A DNA stretch of 64,000 nucleotides, from the NCBI RefSeq assembly GCF_017798165.1, contig NZ_CP059068.1:3534001-3598000 (forward strand). The letters run 5' to 3'. Source of the stretch: Rhodoferax sp. AJA081-3. GTDB lineage: Bacteria; Pseudomonadota; Gammaproteobacteria; Burkholderiales; Burkholderiaceae_C. Each line of letters starts with the position of its first letter. Positions within the stretch are counted from its first letter, which is position 1. A model generated the notes under the pieces. It was not told the DNA's origin. It did no database searches and was given only the letters and a program-made list of their open reading frames with translations. The position numbers and the translations under genes are program-made. Positions 28,652-37,281 of the stretch are shown piece by piece.

Positions 28652-30303
28652 GTGCCGACCGTTTGGACCATGTTCTGCGGGCTGCGAGTGCTGCCGGTGT
28701 TTTGCCCGCCGAAGCCCATCGCCCCGAACAGGACCACCGGCCTTGGCCCGTGGTTTTGCTGACGGCTTTGGGTGCATGGCTGGCCGCAGTGCCCTTGTTG
28801 ATTTTCGTTGGCTTGATGGTGGGAGAAGCGGCACTGCGTGGCACGGGGACCTATGTGGTGGGTGCTGTGGTACTGGCGGGCGCCGTAGCCCTGTTGCGTG
28901 GGCGCACACTGCCCCTGTTTGTGGAGCAACTGGCCGTACCGGCCTTGATGGTAGGCGGCGCACTGTTGGGTTATGCCCTGTTTCGTGATTTGCCCAACCG
29001 TGGCGCTGCGGCGGTGTCTGCTGGCCTGGTGGGTGCTGTGGTGTGGGCAGTGTCCAAGCCCTGGCTGCGGGCTTTGCTGGGGGCGGGCGCCGCGGGTCTG
29101 GTGGGCTTGGCCGTGGCGCCCATCAGCCTGAACGTTTTTGGCCGCTCCGAATGGCCTAGTGTTTGGCTGGCCCTGCATGTGTTGGTGGCCGTGGCATTGG
29201 CGGGTGCATGGATACAACGCACGGTGCTCAACGATGGGAGAGGCGCGCGCCTTGCGGCCGCATGGGAATCCTTGTCAGTAGGCTGGTTGTTGGTCACCCT
29301 GGCGGGCCTGGCGTTTTGGGCCGGCATGACTTTTCTGGTCGGTGCCAGCCTGGGTGGTGGCGGCCATGTTGCCGGGGAAATTGCGCGTGAACTAGGCCCC
29401 AAACACAGCGCAATGCTGGAGAGTCTGCAGACGTTGCGCCTGGCGTCCGTGGCGCTGGCCCTAGCGGGTGCCGCCTGGCTGGCCCATGTGTGGCCCCGGG
29501 TGCGCAACACCTGGTGTGCAGCCGTGGCCCTGGTGCTGGTTGGGCTGGCGGGGTTTATGCCGTCGCTGGGCAGCGTTTGGTTGGTACTGGCCTATTGTGT
29601 GTCCGCTGGTCGTTGGCGGGTGGCCAGTGCCGCGGGTGTAGCCGCAGCCTGGATCATGGGTGCCTTCTACTACCAGTTGGCCTGGCCGCTGGCCGACAAG
29701 GCCTTGCTGCTGGCAGGTGCCGGTGCCGTGTTGGGTGCCCTGGCCTGGTGGGCGGCGCGCACCACACAGGCTTTTCAAGCGCCGCAGACCATCGGGGCGG
29801 TCGGCACGCCGGCGTTCAGCAAATCCCAGGCCGGCCTGGCCTTTGCGGCGCTGTTGGTGCTCTTGGTAGCCAATGGCGCCATCTGGCAAAAGGAAAACCT
29901 CATATCACGCGGCCAACCGCTGTTTGTGCCGCTGGCGCCGGTGGACCCACGTTCGCTGATGCAGGGCGACTACATGGCGTTGCGTTTCGCCTTCTCCGAC
30001 ACGGTGGGCGTGCCCAACACCGCATTGGCAGCCGGGCAACGCCCTCACGTGGTGGCCACGCGTGATGCGCGTGGCATTGCGACCGTGGTGCGCGTCGATC
30101 AGGGCACACCGCTGGCAGCCGATGAATTACGCATTGAACTGGCGCCCAAGAACGGCGACTGGGTGCTGGTCACCGACGCCTGGTTTTTCAAGGAAGGCGA
30201 GGCCGACCGCTGGGCCCAGGCCAAATACGGCGAGTTCCGTGTTGGCAAGGATGGCCGGGCCCTGCTGGTCGGTTTGCGTGGCGCGGACCTGAAGGTTTTG
30301 TAG
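28648..30303 (+). CDS. DUF4401 - GDYXXLXY fusion membrane protein
   Basis: About 551 residues from the ATG at 28648, which overlaps the DUF2157 stop. The N-terminal ~370 residues carry ten or more transmembrane helices as in DUF4401 proteins. One further helix (AGLAFAALLVLLVANGAIW) leads into a C-terminal extracytoplasmic domain. That domain carries the signature QGDYMALRF of GDYXXLXY proteins. In many bacteria these are two separate genes, so this looks like a natural fusion. The frame extends upstream to 28450 but that part overlaps DUF2157 and is not used. Biochemical role unknown. Confidence 0.78.
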   Translation: MSADRLDHVLRAASAAGVLPAEAHRPEQDHRPWPVVLLTALGAWLAAVPLLIFVGLMVGEAALRGTGTYVVGAVVLAGAVALLRGRTLPLFVEQLAVPALMVGGALLGYALFRDLPNRGAAAVSAGLVGAVVWAVSKPWLRALLGAGAAGLVGLAVAPISLNVFGRSEWPSVWLALHVLVAVALAGAWIQRTVLNDGRGARLAAAWESLSVGWLLVTLAGLAFWAGMTFLVGASLGGGGHVAGEIARELGPKHSAMLESLQTLRLASVALALAGAAWLAHVWPRVRNTWCAAVALVLVGLAGFMPSLGSVWLVLAYCVSAGRWRVASAAGVAAAWIMGAFYYQLAWPLADKALLLAGAGAVLGALAWWAARTTQAFQAPQTIGAVGTPAFSKSQAGLAFAALLVLLVANGAIWQKENLISRGQPLFVPLAPVDPRSLMQGDYMALRFAFSDTVGVPNTALAAGQRPHVVATRDARGIATVVRVDQGTPLAADELRIELAPKNGDWVLVTDAWFFKEGEADRWAQAKYGEFRVGKDGRALLVGLRGADLKVL

Positions 30304-30313
30304 CTGGATTGCC

Positions 30314-30350
30314 GCCGGGCCGTCCCAATGCGCGCAAGACCCCCGAGGGG
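30314..30350 (-). repeat. Dispersed GC-rich repeat, family B, intergenic copy
   Basis: Read on the minus strand: CCCCTCGGGGGTCT, then TGCGCGCATTGGGACGGCC and CGGC. It matches the core of the bioA insertion. It lies at the 3' junction of the convergent DUF4401 and rpiR-like genes and could also act as a weak terminator through the CCCC/GGGG stem. Confidence 0.6.
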
Positions 30351-30351
30351 A

Positions 30352-31356
30352 CTAGCCCTTGCGCACGATGCGTTTGGCGGGGCGGTCCACACCGCTGTCG
30401 TTGCCCGGTTTGTCGGTGTACAGGTAGGCTGAGATAGCGTCCGTCAGCTTTTCCGCCTGCGCTACCTGGTTGTCGCCACTGACCATCAGACTGGTGACCA
30501 GGGCTTCTATTACCAACAGCGCAGCGGTGTAACTGCTCGATAACACCGGGTGGGTGGCCGGTGCCACCAGCACATCGTGCGACCAGTTGGCCAGTGGCGA
30601 AGCCATGGAATCGGTCAGCGCAATCACATGGGCGCAACGGTCCCGCGCGTAGCGCGTCAGCATGACGGCGTCACTCGCATAACGCGGGAATGAAATGGAA
30701 ATCAGCAAATCCTTGGGGCCGATGTTCATCAGCCGCCCGGCCGCCACTTCGGTACCGCCAAACTCCACGACATTGATGGCCTGGCGGCAAAAGGGCTGCA
30801 GGTCCAGCGCCAGCATGGCCGACAGGTGGGCGCTGATACCAAAGCCCAAGGTGTAGACCGTCTCCGCCGCCAAAATCTTGTGGGCCGTAGCGATCAGCAT
30901 GGCCGGGTTCAGGCCCGCGGCTGCCGCCTGGAAATTGCTGACACTGGCGTCCAGGCTCTCGGCAATGATGGGCTTCCCACTGCTACCGTCCTCGTCTTTG
31001 CGTTGCAGCACATTGCGCAACTTGTCGACCGGCTGGAACACGGGTTGCAAAGCCGTTTGCAATGCGTCGGCCATGCCACTGCGCAGCGCGCCAAAGCCGC
31101 TGAACCCCAGTGCCCGCGCAAAGCGGCTGAGGGTTGCAGTGGATGTTTGGGCATTCGCCGCCAGTTCCTCAATGCCCCAGGCCGTGGCACGCACCGGGTT
31201 GCGCAGCAAAAAATCGGCGATGGCCACATTCGTGCCTTTTCCCTCGGCCAGTACGGCGCGCAATTTGAAGCCCAGTTCCGATTGCGCAAATGCGGTGTCA
31301 ACCGAAGGGCTGGAGTAGGCCGCAGGTGCGGAGGCGTCTGGGGTGGTGGTGGACAT
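30352..31356 (-). CDS. RpiR/MurR-family transcriptional regulator
   Basis: About 334 residues from the ATG at 31356 (MSTTTPDASAP). The frame is open to 31434 but would overlap the cyanophycinase gene. The N-terminal helix-turn-helix domain includes the family helix NAQTSTATLSRFARALGFSGF. The second half is a sugar-isomerase (SIS) fold that senses a ligand in this family. It lies 32 bases downstream of the cyanophycinase gene on the same strand, so the two are probably co-transcribed. It is the best candidate to bind the two TTTTCA-N13-TGAAAA sites in the divergent promoter. Ligand unknown; an Arg-related or Asp-Arg compound is only a guess. Confidence 0.85.
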   Translation of the reverse strand: MSTTTPDASAPAAYSSPSVDTAFAQSELGFKLRAVLAEGKGTNVAIADFLLRNPVRATAWGIEELAANAQTSTATLSRFARALGFSGFGALRSGMADALQTALQPVFQPVDKLRNVLQRKDEDGSSGKPIIAESLDASVSNFQAAAAGLNPAMLIATAHKILAAETVYTLGFGISAHLSAMLALDLQPFCRQAINVVEFGGTEVAAGRLMNIGPKDLLISISFPRYASDAVMLTRYARDRCAHVIALTDSMASPLANWSHDVLVAPATHPVLSSSYTAALLVIEALVTSLMVSGDNQVAQAEKLTDAISAYLYTDKPGNDSGVDRPAKRIVRKG

Positions 31357-31388
31357 AGTGGGGGGATTATCCGGTGTCGTGTTGGTGC

Positions 31389-33365
31389 TTACTGCGACAG
31401 TCCAGGCTTGGTCGGTTGGCACCCGTCGGTGCAAGGCGAGAACTGCACCCGCAGACCGGTATAGGCCACGGGCGAAGGGGTGTTTGCATCTGGTGCGACG
31501 GCGGCGCGGAACACCGTGTGGGTATCCCGTGACAGCGTGGCGCTGTAATAGGGCTTGTTCTGTGGGTTGAGCGGATCGGCGCTGTTGTGGGTGCTGCCAT
31601 AACCCTGCGCCGCACCTGTGCGGCCCATGGCTGTGGCCAGGTTCAGAAAGTTGTAGGAACCAGTGTCCAGCAAGCGGTCCTGCACCACCACCGCGGGTGC
31701 GGTTGCCAGTGGTAGCACGGGCGCGCTGCTGGACAGGGTGACCTGCAAGTCACCCGTGGCGTCTATGCGGGCCATGTCGCCTGACAGCAGGTAGTGGGCC
31801 TGAACGCCTTGGATGCTGAAGTGTTTCTGGGGATGGCTTTGGGCTTGGGCATGGCGCACATCGGCGATGAACACGCCGCCTGCACCCAACACCGAGAAAT
31901 GCGTGGTGCCCGCGGCGTCGGGTTGGCTGACCAGCAGTGCCGTGTTTTCATCCACACCAAAGCCGTAGTGCATGGCGCTGTCAAACGTGGCGCGCACCAG
32001 GCGGCCCTCACGCGCGCGCCGTGAGAAGTGGGAATCCAGCACACCAAAGCGGAAAACGCCCAGGCCGCCCAGCGGGTAGATGACGGGCGAGAAGTTGGCA
32101 TTCAGTTCGGTTTGCCCAAGCTCTGCCGTATCACCTGCCACACCGCGCCCCTGCGCAAAGCCGTTCTTGAGCGCATCGTAGCTGCTGCCTCCGCCCACCA
32201 TGGGCACGGGTTTGCCCTGCCACAGGCTACCACCCTGGATATGGTTGCCGGCGCTGGTGCCTGCTACAACCAATTGGCCTAGCGCATGGCGGCGCTGCAG
32301 TATGGCCAGTTGTGCACTGGGCAGTGTGTAGTTGCCCGCAGCGTCTTGGGAGACCAGACTTTCCAGATGGCGGGCCTGGTTGCCACCGGAGAAATAGATG
32401 CCATTCAAGCGGCCCAACAGTTCGTTCAAGGCCTGCCCCCGGTTGGCGCACAGGGCCTGTTGTTGCTGTGCCAGGTCGGGGAACAACAGGTCGGCGTGGT
32501 AGACCACCCGTTCGGGCCGGGTGTTGGTATAGCTGTCGTAGTAGTAGCGCAGGTGGGCGCAGTCGTCGGCATCGAGCGCCTGGCGAGAGCCACCGTCCAG
32601 CGGCAGGTACACCACATCGGCACCCGCCGACTGCAGCATGAAAACATTGATGTCACGGTCCGCAAACGGGTGTGAACCTGCCGATGCCGTGACCACACCA
32701 ATCAGGGGTTTGCGTCCCTGGTTGAGCGCCCGTGCGGCGGCAACGATCGCATGGGTGATGGCCACACTGGCTGTATTGGATGAAAACACGGTGGAGCGAC
32801 CCTGCAGCTTGCGCCGGTAGTGGGGCAGCGGGTCCACAAAGGCCGAGCGCAGCATGGCGCCCTCGGCCAAGGTCAGGCGATCGGCGTCGCTGGCTGGCGG
32901 CTGCGACAGCAAACTCTCCAAGGCTGGCCATGTCAGGTGCTGTTGGGGTCCGGAAGCCTGCAGGGCCTGCACCGACCGCGCCAGCACCAAAGACTTGCGG
33001 CGCGCATCAAACAGCCGCATCGGCACATTGCGCAGCGCATCCACGCGGGCCTGGGTCAGGCTGTAAGTGAAGGCGGGTGTGGCGTTTTCGGCGTCGAAGC
33101 TGAGGTCGTCACGGGTCAGGCCCTTGAAAGCTGGGTCCTGCGCCAGGATGGTGTCCCAATCCGCCATGCAATCGCGCCCCTGGCTGGTGCCGCTGTAGCT
33201 GGAGCAGCGGCGCTCTGCGCCGCCAATCACGACGTTGGCGATGGGGGGCATTGCATCGGCCCACGTGTCCTGGCTGCCCATCATCAGGCACCCCAGCGCA
33301 ATGGCAAAGAGCGCACCCCGCCAAAGAGGGGAAAAAGAGGCGTGTGTGGGCATGTGGCAAACCAT
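31389..33365 (-). CDS. Exported cyanophycinase (CphE-like), peptidase S51 family
   Basis: Hydrolyses cyanophycin, the Asp backbone polymer with Arg side groups, to beta-Asp-Arg dipeptides. It has 658 residues, much longer than the ~270-residue intracellular CphB, and matches the extracellular CphE class. A signal peptide covers about residues 11-37 (ALFAIALGCLMMG, then WADA), so it is secreted or periplasmic. The catalytic serine lies in AGTSAGNHIQGG (Ser371). The upstream YFSGGNQARHL loop and GVVTASAGS strand are typical. The C-terminal ~190 residues form an extra beta-rich domain. It is divergent from the transporter operon and followed by an RpiR-type regulator. The start is uncertain between 33365 and 33353. 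Confidence 0.85.
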   Translation of the reverse strand: MVCHMPTHASFSPLWRGALFAIALGCLMMGSQDTWADAMPPIANVVIGGAERRCSSYSGTSQGRDCMADWDTILAQDPAFKGLTRDDLSFDAENATPAFTYSLTQARVDALRNVPMRLFDARRKSLVLARSVQALQASGPQQHLTWPALESLLSQPPASDADRLTLAEGAMLRSAFVDPLPHYRRKLQGRSTVFSSNTASVAITHAIVAAARALNQGRKPLIGVVTASAGSHPFADRDINVFMLQSAGADVVYLPLDGGSRQALDADDCAHLRYYYDSYTNTRPERVVYHADLLFPDLAQQQQALCANRGQALNELLGRLNGIYFSGGNQARHLESLVSQDAAGNYTLPSAQLAILQRRHALGQLVVAGTSAGNHIQGGSLWQGKPVPMVGGGSSYDALKNGFAQGRGVAGDTAELGQTELNANFSPVIYPLGGLGVFRFGVLDSHFSRRAREGRLVRATFDSAMHYGFGVDENTALLVSQPDAAGTTHFSVLGAGGVFIADVRHAQAQSHPQKHFSIQGVQAHYLLSGDMARIDATGDLQVTLSSSAPVLPLATAPAVVVQDRLLDTGSYNFLNLATAMGRTGAAQGYGSTHNSADPLNPQNKPYYSATLSRDTHTVFRAAVAPDANTPSPVAYTGLRVQFSPCTDGCQPTKPGLSQ

Positions 33366-33393
33366 GTTCTAGCAATCTGGAGTGGGTCAAAAA

Positions 33394-33418
33394 TTTTCAA
33401 CATATCGTGCATTGAAAA
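33394..33418. promoter_or_regulatory. Palindromic operator site 1 (TTTTCA-N13-TGAAAA)
   Basis: Inverted repeat TTTTCAA at 33394-33400 and TTGAAAA at 33412-33418, 29 bases upstream of the cyanophycinase start. It has the same arms and spacing as site 2 at 33497-33521. It probably binds the co-transcribed RpiR-type regulator. Confidence 0.6.
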
Positions 33419-33496
33419 CAAAATGAGCCATTCTCCGCGCAAATTTCCCCGATGAAACCCGATTTGCATGAATTCGCGTCAGGGTTTGTCCTTATA

Positions 33497-33521
33497 TTTT
33501 CATATAAACCGATTATGAAAA
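33497..33521. promoter_or_regulatory. Palindromic operator site 2 (TTTTCA-N13-TGAAAA)
   Basis: Nine-base arms TATTTTCAT (33495-33503) and ATGAAAATA (33515-33523) are perfectly complementary, with the core TTTTCA-N13-TGAAAA. It lies about 66 bases upstream of the binding-protein gene. A further small palindrome GTTTCC-N6-GGAAAC follows at 33537-33554. Confidence 0.62.
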
Positions 33522-33587
33522 TAACTGTACATTACGGTTTCCTAGTTCGGAAACGGTTTCTCTCTTTCATCCTTTTCAGGAGTCTTC

Positions 33588-34373
33588 ATGCCCCGCAAAC
33601 TGCCCTTTGCGCTCGCCGCCATAACCGCCCTTGGGTTGGCTGCGGGCGCCCACGCCCAAGCCCCTGGATGGGCCAAAATCCGCATTGGTGTCGAAGCCAA
33701 CTACCCGCCATTCTCCCAAATGGGTACCGATGGCAAGTTCTCCGGTTTTGACATCGACATTGCCAACGCCCTGTGCACCACCATGAAGGCCGAGTGCACC
33801 CTGGTCTCCCAGGAGTGGGACGGCATGATGCCCGCGCTCAATGCGCGCAAATTCGACATGATCGTCGCCTCCATGACGATCTCGGAAGAGCGCCTCAAGG
33901 TCGCGGACTTCAGCGATTCGTACTACGACATCCCGTCCACCTTCATCGCCAAGACGGGTGTTTTCAAAGACGTGAGCCCCGCCAGCCTCAAGGGCAAAAC
34001 CATCATCGTGACGCGCAATACTCCGCGTGCCAAATACATCGCCGAGAACTACAAGGACAGCCAGGTGCTGCAGGTGGCCAAAGAAGCCGATGTGACCATG
34101 GAGCTGTCGGCCGGACGCGGCGACATCGGTTTTGGCTCCTCGCTGGCAGCTACCACCGCCTTCCTGAAGTCGCCCGAGGGCAAGACCTTCAGCAAAGTGG
34201 GCCCGCCCATCAACCCCAGCGGCAACAAGGCGGGTGGCACCGGCATCGCCATGCGCAAGGGTGAAGAGACCCTGCGCACCAAGGTCAACGCAGCCCTCAA
34301 GACCATCACCGGCAACGGTGTCTACAAGTCCATCAACGACAAATATTTCGACGTGAACATTCGCGGCGAATAG
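33588..34373 (+). CDS. Basic amino-acid ABC transporter substrate-binding protein (HisJ/ArgT-like)
   Basis: Periplasmic binding protein of family 3, 261 residues, with a cleavable signal peptide ending AGAHAQA. The mature N-terminus IRIGVEANYPPFSQM, then FDIDIANALC, follows the Lys/Arg/Orn/His-binding pattern. The FDMIVASMTISEERLKVADFSDSYY block is characteristic of this group. AGGAG sits 6 bases upstream of the ATG. First gene of a long plus-strand operon with a TonB-dependent receptor, permeases, ATPase and arginine-degradation enzymes. In this context the ligand could be arginine or the beta-Asp-Arg dipeptide. Confidence 0.9.
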   Translation: MPRKLPFALAAITALGLAAGAHAQAPGWAKIRIGVEANYPPFSQMGTDGKFSGFDIDIANALCTTMKAECTLVSQEWDGMMPALNARKFDMIVASMTISEERLKVADFSDSYYDIPSTFIAKTGVFKDVSPASLKGKTIIVTRNTPRAKYIAENYKDSQVLQVAKEADVTMELSAGRGDIGFGSSLAATTAFLKSPEGKTFSKVGPPINPSGNKAGGTGIAMRKGEETLRTKVNAALKTITGNGVYKSINDKYFDVNIRGE

Positions 34374-34424
34374 CAGCAACACGTCCCCTCCCGCCTTCTC
34401 GCCACCACCAACCCCAGATCCACT

Positions 34425-37178
34425 ATGACACGCACCACTTCGTCTTCGTCCGCACGCGCCACGTTTGCGCTGCGCCCCTGTGCCCATGCCGCCGCACTGG
34501 CCGTATCCCTGCTCGCCAGCCAGGCCGCGCTGGCCCAGGCCGAAACCGGCAAACTCGACCGTGTGGAAATCACCGGCAGCTCCATCAAACGCGTGGATGC
34601 CGAAACCGCACTGCCAGTACAAGTGATCAAGCGCGAAGACATCGACAAAAGTGGTGTCACCACGGCGGCAGAAATTCTGAAGAACATCACTGCCAACACC
34701 GCACCCCTGTCGGACGGGGCCAGCATCACCGACGGCACCTCCGGCCAGCGGGGCTTCAATGGCGCCAATTTGCGCGGCCTGGGTGTGTCGTCTACCCTGG
34801 TCTTGCTCAATGGCCGCCGCCTGGCCAACTTTGCATCGCCCGGCGACAACGCGGGCGTGGATCTGAACAATATTCCAGCCGGTGCCATCCAGCGGGTGGA
34901 AGTGCTCAAAGATGGCGCTTCTGCCATCTACGGCACTGACGCGATTGGTGGTGTCATCAACTTCATCACCCGCAAGGACTACCAGGGCGTGGATTTGAAT
35001 GCCTCGATCGCCAATACCCAACAGGGCGGCGCCGGCAAACGCACCGCCAGCATCAGCGCAGGTGCCGGTGACCTGAACAAGGACGGTTTCAATGTGTTTG
35101 GTGTGTTGGATGTGCAGCGCTTGGACCCCCTGCGTTCGACCCAGCGTGCCTTCATCCAGGACCGCCCGCTGGCCACCACGTTGCCCGCGCTGATGTCGAG
35201 CAACACCTTTCCGGCCAATATCGACATCTCCACCGCGCAGCGCAACACGCTGATTGCCAAGGGCCTGTTGCCTGCAGGTTCCACACGCAACCGCATCAAC
35301 CCCAGCTCACCCACTTGTAACGGACCCGCCACCGTGTTTGCCACCAGCGGCCCCGGCGGCCCGCTGGCCTGCAGCTACGACTACATGCAAGACACCGAGA
35401 TCTACCCAGAAGCCAGCAAGGTGGGCTTTATCGGCCGCGCTACGTTCAAGATCAACGAAGACCACCAGGTGTTTGCCGAGCTGGTGGAGTCGGACGCCAA
35501 GTCGCGGTATGTGCTCAGCCCCAACCCCGTCCGCATCCGCAACCTGCCGGTCAGCGTGTTGCCATCCGCCTACGCCGCAGCGCTGGGCACCGGCACCGTC
35601 AGTGGCATCCGTTACCGCATGACCGAAGCCGGCAACCGCACAAATGAAGTCAACAGCAAGGCTGAGCGTCTGGTGATCGGCGCCAGCGGCCTGATTGCGG
35701 GCTGGGACTACGACATCGGAGTGGCCCGTGCCGAAAACAAGGCCACCGACACCTATGTCAATGGTTATGTCCTGTTCGACAAATTTGAAGCCGGTGTGCG
35801 CAATGGCACCATCAACCCGTTTGGCCCCTCTAGCCAGGCCGGCCTGGACCTGATCAACAGCATCAAGATCAACGACACAGCACGCAGCTCCAAGGGTGTG
35901 TCCACCAGCATCGACGGCAAGATCTCCAAGGCCCTGATGCCGCTGGATGGTGGTGACCTGGCGGTCGCGCTGGGTGGCGAACTGCGCCGTGAAAACGCGA
36001 CCTTCACACCCTCCAGCCTGCTGCTGTCCAACAACATCGCGGGTGACCGCGACTCCGGCGCACTGGCCGGCTCGGCCACCGACATCAAGGCCACCGACAA
36101 CAGCCGCGAGGTTTCTTCTGTGTTTGCTGAGGTGAATGCACCGGTCAGCAAAACGCTGGAACTGCAGTTCGCCCTGCGCCACGACCGCTACAACGACGCC
36201 GGCTCCAGCACCAATCCCAAGTTTGGCGTGCGCTGGCAGCCCCAGCAGAACTTCCTGGTGCGGGCATCCGCCGGCACGGGCTTTCGCGCACCCTCGCTGG
36301 ACGATCTGAACCGGCCCATCACCTACGGCACCACGTCGAGCTTCCTGACCGACCCGACTTGTCTGGCCGCACAAGGGGGAGACATCGACTTCTGTACCAA
36401 CCAGTGGCCGGTGGAGCGCCGCTCCAACCCCAACCTGAAGCCTGAAAAATCGCAACAGGCTTCCCTGGGTTTTGTGCTGGACGCCACCAAGGAGCTGAAC
36501 TTCAGCGTGGACTATTGGAACATCCGCAAGACCGATGTGATCAGCACCCTGGGTGAGCAGGTGATTGTGGACAACGCCGCCAAATACAACGGCACCTACA
36601 TCCAGCGCAACAGCTTTGGCGACATCACCAACATCATCTTGAAGAAGGAAAACCAGGGCAGCCTGGAGACCTCCGGTCTGGACTTTGGTGTGGACTACCG
36701 CGGTGCCTCCACCAGCGTCGGCCGCTTCAGTGCCAACTTCAGCGGCACGCTGGTGCTCAACTATGACCGCCAGTTTGGCCCGCTGGAACCCATGCGCAGC
36801 AACCTGGGTGTGTTCCTGAATGACCAGGTGATCCAGAAGTGGCGCCACCGCATCAGCTTCGGCTGGGACCAGGGCCCCTTCAGCCTGACACTGGCCAACC
36901 AGTACTCTCAGGGCTACCGCGACCAGAACACCACATACGACCCGACCAGCAACAAGCTGCTGGCCGCGCGTGATGTAGAAGCCTACTCGCTGTGGGACCT
37001 GACCGGCAGTTATGCCGTCAGCAAGGCGTTCAAGGTGCGCGCCGGTGTGCTCAACCTGTTGAATACCGCGCCCCCGTTCTCCAACCAGGCCTATTACTTC
37101 CTGGCCGGTTACGACCCCACCTACACGGACCCCCGTGGTCGCAGTGCCTTTGTCAGCCTGAACTACGCGTTCCGGTAA
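34425..37178 (+). CDS. TonB-dependent outer-membrane receptor
   Basis: A 917-residue receptor with a signal peptide (ends SQAALAQA), a plug domain and a 22-strand barrel. The plug shows GKLDRVEITGSSIKR at the start, NLRGLGVSSTLVLLNGRRL, and the RVEVLKDGASAIYGTDAIGGVINFIT motif. The barrel ends YAFR with the terminal aromatic/Arg typical of outer-membrane proteins. It is 51 bases downstream of the basic amino-acid binding protein and 103 bases upstream of the permease genes. This placement within a HisJQMP-type operon is unusual and suggests it imports the same substrate class across the outer membrane. No iron or siderophore genes are nearby. Substrate is inference. Confidence 0.9.
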   Translation: MTRTTSSSSARATFALRPCAHAAALAVSLLASQAALAQAETGKLDRVEITGSSIKRVDAETALPVQVIKREDIDKSGVTTAAEILKNITANTAPLSDGASITDGTSGQRGFNGANLRGLGVSSTLVLLNGRRLANFASPGDNAGVDLNNIPAGAIQRVEVLKDGASAIYGTDAIGGVINFITRKDYQGVDLNASIANTQQGGAGKRTASISAGAGDLNKDGFNVFGVLDVQRLDPLRSTQRAFIQDRPLATTLPALMSSNTFPANIDISTAQRNTLIAKGLLPAGSTRNRINPSSPTCNGPATVFATSGPGGPLACSYDYMQDTEIYPEASKVGFIGRATFKINEDHQVFAELVESDAKSRYVLSPNPVRIRNLPVSVLPSAYAAALGTGTVSGIRYRMTEAGNRTNEVNSKAERLVIGASGLIAGWDYDIGVARAENKATDTYVNGYVLFDKFEAGVRNGTINPFGPSSQAGLDLINSIKINDTARSSKGVSTSIDGKISKALMPLDGGDLAVALGGELRRENATFTPSSLLLSNNIAGDRDSGALAGSATDIKATDNSREVSSVFAEVNAPVSKTLELQFALRHDRYNDAGSSTNPKFGVRWQPQQNFLVRASAGTGFRAPSLDDLNRPITYGTTSSFLTDPTCLAAQGGDIDFCTNQWPVERRSNPNLKPEKSQQASLGFVLDATKELNFSVDYWNIRKTDVISTLGEQVIVDNAAKYNGTYIQRNSFGDITNIILKKENQGSLETSGLDFGVDYRGASTSVGRFSANFSGTLVLNYDRQFGPLEPMRSNLGVFLNDQVIQKWRHRISFGWDQGPFSLTLANQYSQGYRDQNTTYDPTSNKLLAARDVEAYSLWDLTGSYAVSKAFKVRAGVLNLLNTAPPFSNQAYYFLAGYDPTYTDPRGRSAFVSLNYAFR

Positions 37179-37192
37179 GCCAAAAGCACCCA

Positions 37193-37211
37193 CCAACCAC
37201 ACCCTGGTTGG
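37193..37211 (+). terminator. Stem-loop after the TonB-dependent receptor gene
   Basis: Perfect 7-bp stem CCAACCA/TGGTTGG (37193-37199, 37205-37211) with loop CACCC, 14 bases after the receptor stop. No T-run follows, so it may be a processing or attenuation structure rather than a full terminator. Confidence 0.4.
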
Positions 37212-37272
37212 TCAAATCGGCAGGTAGCCCCCGTCAAATGGATGCTACCTGCTCCTAATTCAATAGCAATCG
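37203..37272 (+). repeat. Dispersed short repeat, family A, within the transporter operon
   Basis: AAATCGGCAGGTAGCCCCCGT, a spacer, then GCTACCTGC and a downstream CAATAGC. This copy forms a perfect 9-bp inverted repeat, GCAGGTAGC (37220-37228) with GCTACCTGC (37244-37252). It sits between the receptor gene and the first permease gene. Confidence 0.65.
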
Positions 37273-37281
37273 AGGCCTACT

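Noticed and set aside
33537..33554. Palindrome GTTTCC-N6-GGAAAC as a LacI-type operator
   Set aside because: Arms are only 6 bases, it occurs once, and no LacI-type gene is present. Noted under site 2 but not called separately.
35307..37202. A 631-codon minus-strand frame opposite the TonB-dependent receptor
   Set aside because: The receptor signal peptide, plug and barrel end are clear on the plus strand; the antisense frame is low-complexity Val/Gly/His.
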